Assembly (NCBI GenBank): GCA_934725015.1
Contig: CAKVAS010000001.1
Span: forward strand, 248,001-312,000
DNA: 64,000 nucleotides
Source of the DNA: an uncultured Bacteroidales bacterium
GTDB lineage: Bacteria > Bacteroidota > Bacteroidia > Bacteroidales > UBA932
Direction: 5' to 3'
The translations under genes were made by a program, and so were the position numbers. Shown piece by piece: positions 59,304-64,000 of the stretch. The notes beneath the pieces are model-generated. The model saw only the letters and a program-made list of their open reading frames with translations, did no database searches and was not told where the DNA came from. Every line of letters begins with the position of its first letter. Within the stretch, counting starts at the first letter, position 1.

Positions 59304-61925
59304 ATGAACAGGAAAATAACGGCAATTATAGCCACAGCGCTTTCCGTCATGGGCTGCGCTGCAGGGCAGACGGAAACGACGGGAACCAGAGTGGCGGCGC
59401 TCGACGACGGGCTCTGGCAGGAATCCGAATGGATTGCGGCGGCGGATGCACCCGTCGTTGAGGGGGTCGTAAGCGGTCTCATAGAGGGTACGGCATCAGA
59501 ACTCAGGGAGAGGGCCGCTGACGGCGCAAGCTGGTTCGTCAGCGACGTGACCAACCCCGAAAAAGTGGAGAAAGCGGTCTGGATGACCACCGGCCTGGGA
59601 GTCTATCGCATATTCATAAACGGCGACGAAGTCGGGGAGGAATTCCTAAAGCCGGGATTCACGCATTACGAGAAGACCCGTCTTTCCTTCACCTACGACA
59701 TCACGGACACTTTCAAAAAGGCCGCCGGGCAGGTCAACCGGCTTTCAGCGCAGGTCACGCCGGGCTGGTGGGCGGACAAAATCATAACCCCATACGGACA
59801 CGAGGGGATGATCGGCCGCAAGCCGGGATTCAGAGGAGTCCTTCAGCTCACCCTGGCCGACGGCAGCGTGCGGAACTTAGGAACGAACCTCACCGACTGG
59901 AAGGCCGGAGTGGCCGGGCCGGTAACTCATGCCGCGATTTTTGACGGCGAGGAATACGACGCGCGCATACCTCAGGGCTACCTCACTCCGGAAAAGCTCG
60001 GCGTTCCGGAAAAATTCGACGAATTTAAGGGAAACATATTCCCGTCCGACGGTGCGGAGGTCTATCTCCGGCGCGACATCACCCTCAAGCCGCAGAAGGC
60101 GTACGTCTGGAAGGATGTGGAGAATGTCAGGGAAAATGAATATGGCAAGGTGGTGAGCGTCAGGGAATATGCCCCGGGAGAGGAAATGACCGTCGGGGCG
60201 GGCGAAAACCTCGTCCTCGATTTCGGGCAGAACACCGCCGGCATCCCTGAATTTGAGTTCAGCGCACCCGAGGGCACTGTCCTGACTTTCCTGCCGTCGG
60301 AGATTCTGAATGACGGCAACGGGGCAGTGAGCCGAGGAATGGACGGCCCGGAAGGCAGCATACACAGGGAAAACCTGCGTGCCCAGAAAATCGGCATACG
60401 TCTCATCTATACTTTCGGGGCGGACAAAGGATTTGTCAAATACCATCCGCACAGCACTTTCTTCGGCTACCGCTACGCATCCGTCAGCGCTACGGCCGCG
60501 GTGAAGATTCGTTCCATAGTGACAATTCCTGTAAGCTCCATAACCAAAGAACTTGAGACAGGAACGCTCACAACTGGCAATGCCCTAATCAACCAGCTGA
60601 TTTCCAACACGGTCTGGGGGCAGCGTTCCAACTACCTTTCCGTCTCCACCGACTGCCCGCAGAGAAACGAGCGCCTCGGATGGACCGCCGACACACAGGT
60701 ATTCGCCGAGACCGGTTCGTTCTTCGCGGACACAGACCGATTCTTCCACAAATGGACGAGGGACATCCGCGACACACAGACTGAGTTCGGAGGCTACCCG
60801 GGCGTGGCGCCTTACGGCCAATACGGAGCCGAGCCGACGGAAATGATGAGAGTCGGCTGGGCGGACGCGGGAGTAATCGTCCCATGGGTTGTCTGGAAGC
60901 AGTTCGGGGACAATTCAATTGTCGATGAGAACTGGGACGCCATGGAAAGGTTCATGCGCCATGTGAACGAGACGAAATATGACCATGCGGCCCTCGCTGC
61001 CGAGAACGGCAACGACCAGTATGCGGACTGGCTCAGCTACGAGGCGCTTGAAAGCCACGCGCCGAAGTTCGACAGGGACGCTTCCGGGAAAAGGACGCTG
61101 AAGAAGGACTATGACGAGTACTGGGACTATCTCGGGGCCAGCTACTGGGCAATCGACGCGGCGATGATGCGCGACATGGCAAAGGCCACCGGACGCGACT
61201 GGAAGACATACGGGTCAATGACAGCCGACGCCAAGACCTACCTCCGGGAGAACTTCCTCAACGCCGACGGCAGTTTCAGGAACGAAGTGTTCAACACGAT
61301 GCAGACCCCGGCTCTGTTCGCGCTCAAGAACGGTCTCGTGGAGGGACAGGCAAAGGATAACATGACCGCACGCCTCCGTAAAAACTTCGAGGAGCACGAT
61401 ATGTGCCTTCAGACTGGCTTCCTCGGCACGTCAATCCTGATGCCGACCCTCTCGGAGAACGGGATGGACGACATCGCCTGGAACCTCCTCTTCCAGAGGA
61501 AGAACCCGAGCTGGCTCTATTCCGTCGATAACGGGGCGACCACAATCTGGGAGCGCTGGAACAGCTACACCATCGAGAGCGGAATGGGTCCGAAAGGCAT
61601 GAACAGCTTCAATCACTACGCCTACGGATGCGTCTGCGAGTGGCTGTGGAAGACGGCTGCGGGCATAGCTGCCGACACTGCGGCTCCGGGATTCAGGCAC
61701 GTCATCATGAAGCCCGTCCCTGACCGCCGCCTCGGCTCCCTCAAGGCCTCCTACAAGTCCGCAGCCGGCCTTATCACAAGCGAGTGGAAATACGACGGCG
61801 ACACTTGGGAGTGGCATTTCAGCATCCCTGAAGGCAGTACCGCCACTGTCTGCCTGCCCGACGGCAGCGCCCCTGCGGAATACGGCCCGGGCAGCCACAC
61901 CGTCAGGCTCACGCTTGGCAAATAG
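59304..61925 (+). CDS. GH78 alpha-L-rhamnosidase
   Basis: 873-aa exported enzyme; start at 59304 (MNRKITAIIATALSVMGC, possible lipoprotein). N-terminal beta domains (WMTTGLGVYRIFINGDEVG, PGFTHYEKTRLSFTYD) correspond to the rhamnosidase N and CBM67-like parts. The (alpha/alpha)6 catalytic domain carries CPQRNERLGWTADTQVFAET and GWADAGVIVPWVVW, with TIWERWNSYT and FNHYAYGCVCEWLWK near the end. The acid is probably the Glu in QRNERLGW and other acidic residues downstream. Removes terminal alpha-L-rhamnose from plant or microbial glycans, fitting its operon partner, a beta-glucosidase. Confidence 0.92.
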   Translation: MNRKITAIIATALSVMGCAAGQTETTGTRVAALDDGLWQESEWIAAADAPVVEGVVSGLIEGTASELRERAADGASWFVSDVTNPEKVEKAVWMTTGLGVYRIFINGDEVGEEFLKPGFTHYEKTRLSFTYDITDTFKKAAGQVNRLSAQVTPGWWADKIITPYGHEGMIGRKPGFRGVLQLTLADGSVRNLGTNLTDWKAGVAGPVTHAAIFDGEEYDARIPQGYLTPEKLGVPEKFDEFKGNIFPSDGAEVYLRRDITLKPQKAYVWKDVENVRENEYGKVVSVREYAPGEEMTVGAGENLVLDFGQNTAGIPEFEFSAPEGTVLTFLPSEILNDGNGAVSRGMDGPEGSIHRENLRAQKIGIRLIYTFGADKGFVKYHPHSTFFGYRYASVSATAAVKIRSIVTIPVSSITKELETGTLTTGNALINQLISNTVWGQRSNYLSVSTDCPQRNERLGWTADTQVFAETGSFFADTDRFFHKWTRDIRDTQTEFGGYPGVAPYGQYGAEPTEMMRVGWADAGVIVPWVVWKQFGDNSIVDENWDAMERFMRHVNETKYDHAALAAENGNDQYADWLSYEALESHAPKFDRDASGKRTLKKDYDEYWDYLGASYWAIDAAMMRDMAKATGRDWKTYGSMTADAKTYLRENFLNADGSFRNEVFNTMQTPALFALKNGLVEGQAKDNMTARLRKNFEEHDMCLQTGFLGTSILMPTLSENGMDDIAWNLLFQRKNPSWLYSVDNGATTIWERWNSYTIESGMGPKGMNSFNHYAYGCVCEWLWKTAAGIAADTAAPGFRHVIMKPVPDRRLGSLKASYKSAAGLITSEWKYDGDTWEWHFSIPEGSTATVCLPDGSAPAEYGPGSHTVRLTLGK

Positions 61926-61942
61926 GGAGTGCCCGAAAACAA

Positions 61943-61976
61943 ACAAGCCGGCTGAATTTGATTTCAGCCGGCTTGT
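61943..61976. terminator. Bidirectional hairpin terminator between GH78 and tRNA-Ser
   Basis: ACAAGCCGGCTGAA and TTCAGCCGGCTTGT form a 14-bp perfect stem with a short loop. T-rich sequence follows on the minus strand (TTGTTTTC) and, less so, on the plus strand, so it can end both the GH3-GH78 and the tRNA transcripts. Confidence 0.85.
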
Positions 61977-61985
61977 TGTCTTCTG

Positions 61986-62073
61986 CGGTGAGAGGGGGAT
62001 TCGAACCCCCGGAACCCTAATCGAGTTCGGCAGTTTAGCAAACTGCTGGTTTCAGCCACTCACCCATCTCACC
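61986..62073 (-). tRNA. tRNA-Ser (anticodon GCT)
   Basis: 88-nt class II tRNA. Acceptor arms GGTGAGA / TCTCACC with discriminator G; anticodon stem-loop GCAGT-TTGCTAA-ACTGC, anticodon GCT reading AGC/AGU; T-arm GGGGG-TTCGAAT-CCCCC; long variable arm between them as expected for serine. The CCA end is not encoded. Confidence 0.95.
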
Positions 62074-62145
62074 AGTTGTTGTACCAATCTGTCCCGCAAA
62101 AGGGATGACAAAGTTACGACAAAAAATTGCTTTAACAAATTTTTT

Positions 62146-63801
62146 TTAATCGCTCACATCGCTTTCGTCGGCGGCCCGTGAAGAAGCCTCGGCCGGAGAA
62201 GGCGTGCCGGCGGTCTGAAACTTCAGCGGGGAACCCATCTGACGCTCCTTGAATACATAGCGGGAGCCGTCGCCGACGAGGTTGCGGGAGGCTTCGGAGG
62301 AAAGCTTGTCGTAGTCGATGACCACGCCGTTGAAAAGGAATTCCATCTCGATTTTCTGGACTTCGGCGGCGGCCTTGTCGAGCGAGGACTGAATCTGCGG
62401 AATCTCCGCCTCGGTTTCAAGAATCAGAGAGGTGAGCTCCTGGCGGCGCTCCACATCGTCGCTGAGAGCGAACTCCTCCCTCATCTCGTCCAGCTTTCTG
62501 TTCGTGCCGTCGAGCTGGTCGCGGAAGCGCCGCACGTCCTCCATCTTCTCCATGTAGCGCTTCGTGTCGGCGTTTTCGGGGATTCCGCCGCCCACGGCAG
62601 AGCCGGCATCGACCACATCCGTCCCGTCGGAGGGAACAAGCTCCATAATCCGGCGCAGCTTTTCCGAATCGGTAATCCGCCTCTGCTGCGGAGCGAACTC
62701 ATATTCAAGGACATAGACGCACACGCTGTCCCTCGTGCACCCCCGGTCGGAAGCGAAGACCGTGTAGCGCCCGTCGTCCGTGTTCATATAGAGGTAGTCA
62801 TTATCGACAGAAGAGTACGGAAATCCGAGATTCACCGGCTCGGCCCAGCTGCCGTCGGCCTCGTTCCAGACGGACTCATAGAGGTCATATCCTCCCGCAC
62901 TGTCCTTCCTCCTTGCGGAAAAATAGAGCGAGCGGCGGTCGGCGGAAAGAACCGGAAATATCTCGTCGGACACGGGATATGCCGCCGTCGAATCACATGG
63001 CATTGAGACGACGTCCGCTGAATCCTCCGGGACACGGGCGGCGTCCGTCGCCGTGAAGATGGAATCCTTCGGAGCGAAAACCTGACGGGGACGGCTCCAG
63101 AGGGTATCTTTCGCGGAAGAATATATCTTCATGTGCCCGAGAGTGTCGGAAGACTGAAAATATATCACGTCGTCGTATTCCTGAAAATATGCGATGTCCG
63201 GAAGTATTCCGAGAGCCTTCGGCGTCATCAGCGTCTGAAGGCTGTCGCGCAGTCCCTCGCTTGAGCCGAGGTCGTGCCATGAACGGTCGGGGAAAGGATA
63301 GTAGAGGAAAAAGTCCCTGAGCGTGAATTTCTGTCTGGCGACTACAGTCGGAACGGACACGACCGAGGAGAGGTCAAAGCCGCTTTCCGCGTTGGCGAGA
63401 AGTTCTGCGGCATAGGTCTTCACGAGACTGTCCGGGGATTCGGACAGAATCTCGTCACAGATCTGAATGGCGCGTCGGAACTGATAGAAGCCGTGGAGAG
63501 AATCCGCGAGGGCGAGCTTTTCCGTGTCGGTCAGCCTGCGGGCCTCTTCAAGAACAGGGACGGCAATCCGCATGGGAGCGTCGGGCGCGGAAACGGCTAT
63601 GGTGTCCTGCGAGGACAGGACGGATGGCACGACCGCAGCCGGAACAGTATCTCTGACGGACACGGCCGGAGCCGGAACAGTGTCCCTGACAGGAGGAGCC
63701 AAGGAATCGGCACGATCCCCTAATCGGGACTGCGCCGCAGCTGTGCCGGACGGGAGTGCCGACAGAATAATGACCAAAGCCTTTATCTTCCCCAACTTCA
63801 T
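62146..63801 (-). CDS. Exported PD40/WD40-like propeller protein
   Basis: 551-aa protein; start at 63801 (MKLGKIKALVIILSALPSGTAAAQ). After a Pro/Val/Ala-rich region with repeated RDTVPA text (about 30-75) comes a helical TPR-like stretch (DSLHGFYQFRRAIQICDEIL), then a PD40-type propeller (DEIFPVLSADRRSLYFSARR, GGYDLYESVWNEADGSWAEPVNLG, DNDYLYMNTDDGRYTVFASDRG) and a C-terminal coiled coil. It resembles PD40/OmpA envelope proteins of Bacteroidota but lacks an OmpA domain. The ORF runs upstream into 18-bp repeats, which are excluded. Confidence 0.75.
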   Translation of the reverse strand: MKLGKIKALVIILSALPSGTAAAQSRLGDRADSLAPPVRDTVPAPAVSVRDTVPAAVVPSVLSSQDTIAVSAPDAPMRIAVPVLEEARRLTDTEKLALADSLHGFYQFRRAIQICDEILSESPDSLVKTYAAELLANAESGFDLSSVVSVPTVVARQKFTLRDFFLYYPFPDRSWHDLGSSEGLRDSLQTLMTPKALGILPDIAYFQEYDDVIYFQSSDTLGHMKIYSSAKDTLWSRPRQVFAPKDSIFTATDAARVPEDSADVVSMPCDSTAAYPVSDEIFPVLSADRRSLYFSARRKDSAGGYDLYESVWNEADGSWAEPVNLGFPYSSVDNDYLYMNTDDGRYTVFASDRGCTRDSVCVYVLEYEFAPQQRRITDSEKLRRIMELVPSDGTDVVDAGSAVGGGIPENADTKRYMEKMEDVRRFRDQLDGTNRKLDEMREEFALSDDVERRQELTSLILETEAEIPQIQSSLDKAAAEVQKIEMEFLFNGVVIDYDKLSSEASRNLVGDGSRYVFKERQMGSPLKFQTAGTPSPAEASSRAADESDVSD

Positions 63802-63803
63802 CG

Positions 63804-63911
63804 CTCTATGCTCACAAATCACCCTATGCTTACAAATCGCCCAATGCTTGCGAATCACTCTATGCCTGCGAATCACCGAATGCACACAAATCATCCGATG
63901 TCCACAAAGAA
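63804..63911. repeat. Six 18-bp tandem repeats in the leader of the PD40 gene
   Basis: The unit is close to CTCTATGCTCACAAATCA and recurs with exact 18-bp spacing (ATG at 63808, 63826, 63844, 63862, 63880, 63898). The outer unit is the most diverged. It begins 2 bp from the start codon and lies inside the predicted 5' leader. Confidence 0.85.
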
Positions 63912-63927
63912 ATACGCAAAAGGACTA

Positions 63928-63935
63928 CAAATTTA
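63928..63935 (-). promoter_or_regulatory. -7 box for the PD40 gene (divergent pair)
   Basis: Minus-strand TAAATTTG, an exact TAnnTTTG match, placing the 18-bp repeats within the leader. Confidence 0.5.
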
Positions 63936-63965
63936 AGAAAAAGTGCGTTTATAAGAAAAAAATCG

Positions 63966-63973
63966 TAAATTTG
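63966..63973 (+). promoter_or_regulatory. -7 box for a rightward gene beyond the window
   Basis: TAAATTTG on the plus strand, mirror image of the box at 63928-63935 with 30 bp between them. It suggests a divergent gene starting near or after the window end. Confidence 0.4.
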
Positions 63974-64000
63974 TGCCCTATTTGCCGGATGTAAATTCGT

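Noticed and set aside
63802..63894. N-terminal hexapeptide-repeat extension of the PD40 protein
   Set aside because: It would place about 31 basic residues before a good signal peptide; retained only as a possible leader peptide.

Overview
The window is chromosomal DNA from a Bacteroidota bacterium, most likely a fairly GC-rich Bacteroidales member (an Alistipes-, Rikenellaceae- or Cryptobacteroides-like gut or rumen lineage; the genus cannot be fixed from sequence alone). The evidence is a SusC/SusD pair, many lipoproteins with a Cys about 20 residues in, FISUMP, PCMD, DUF4493 and DUF3791/DUF3990 families, and TAnnTTTG promoter boxes with almost no Shine-Dalgarno signals.

Layout. 1-391: tail of a DUF4143-type ATPase. 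455-13812 (minus): a polysaccharide utilisation locus in the order SusC, SusD, two BNR-propeller (sialidase-like) proteins, two FISUMP surface lipoproteins with a 45-codon ORF between them, and a GH39-like glycosidase. It lies next to a kinase-less propeller/Y_Y_Y/AraC membrane regulator (13951-16815). 17023-18660: OmpA/TPR lipoprotein. 18909-21788: housekeeping operon (sigma-54 type activator, LptE, TPR protein, SecG). 22093-24147: a ClpB lacking its N-domain, flanked by inverted copies of a dispersed repeat. 24726-36108: accessory block, mostly AT-rich. It holds a mosaic coiled-coil/FISUMP lipoprotein, HigBA, a degraded ATPase tail, a radical-SAM/lipoprotein pair, a DUF3791-DUF3990-DUF3791 operon (putative ADP-ribosyltransferase toxin-antitoxin) and a four-gene operon ending in a secreted WG-repeat caspase, preceded by a highly structured leader. 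36109-45205 (minus): seven-gene surface operon of fimbrillin-like, DUF4493, PCMD and beta-barrel proteins. 45206-47000: tandem and dispersed repeats around a GT28-like glycosyltransferase. 47001-61925: scattered secreted enzymes (GH31, tandem esterase, histidine phosphatase, two GH3, GH78), with an AAA ATPase/nuclease-like gene bracketed by 69-bp palindromic direct repeats. 61986-62073: tRNA-Ser(GCT). 62146-63801: PD40-type propeller protein.

The most interesting candidates are the attenuator-like RNA leader of the secreted caspase operon (35812-36042), the caspase operon itself, the DUF3990 three-gene module, the palindrome-bracketed ATPase cassette, and the dispersed palindromic element around clpB. 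Promoters, RNA folds and family calls come from reading the sequence by eye; no database search or folding program was run.
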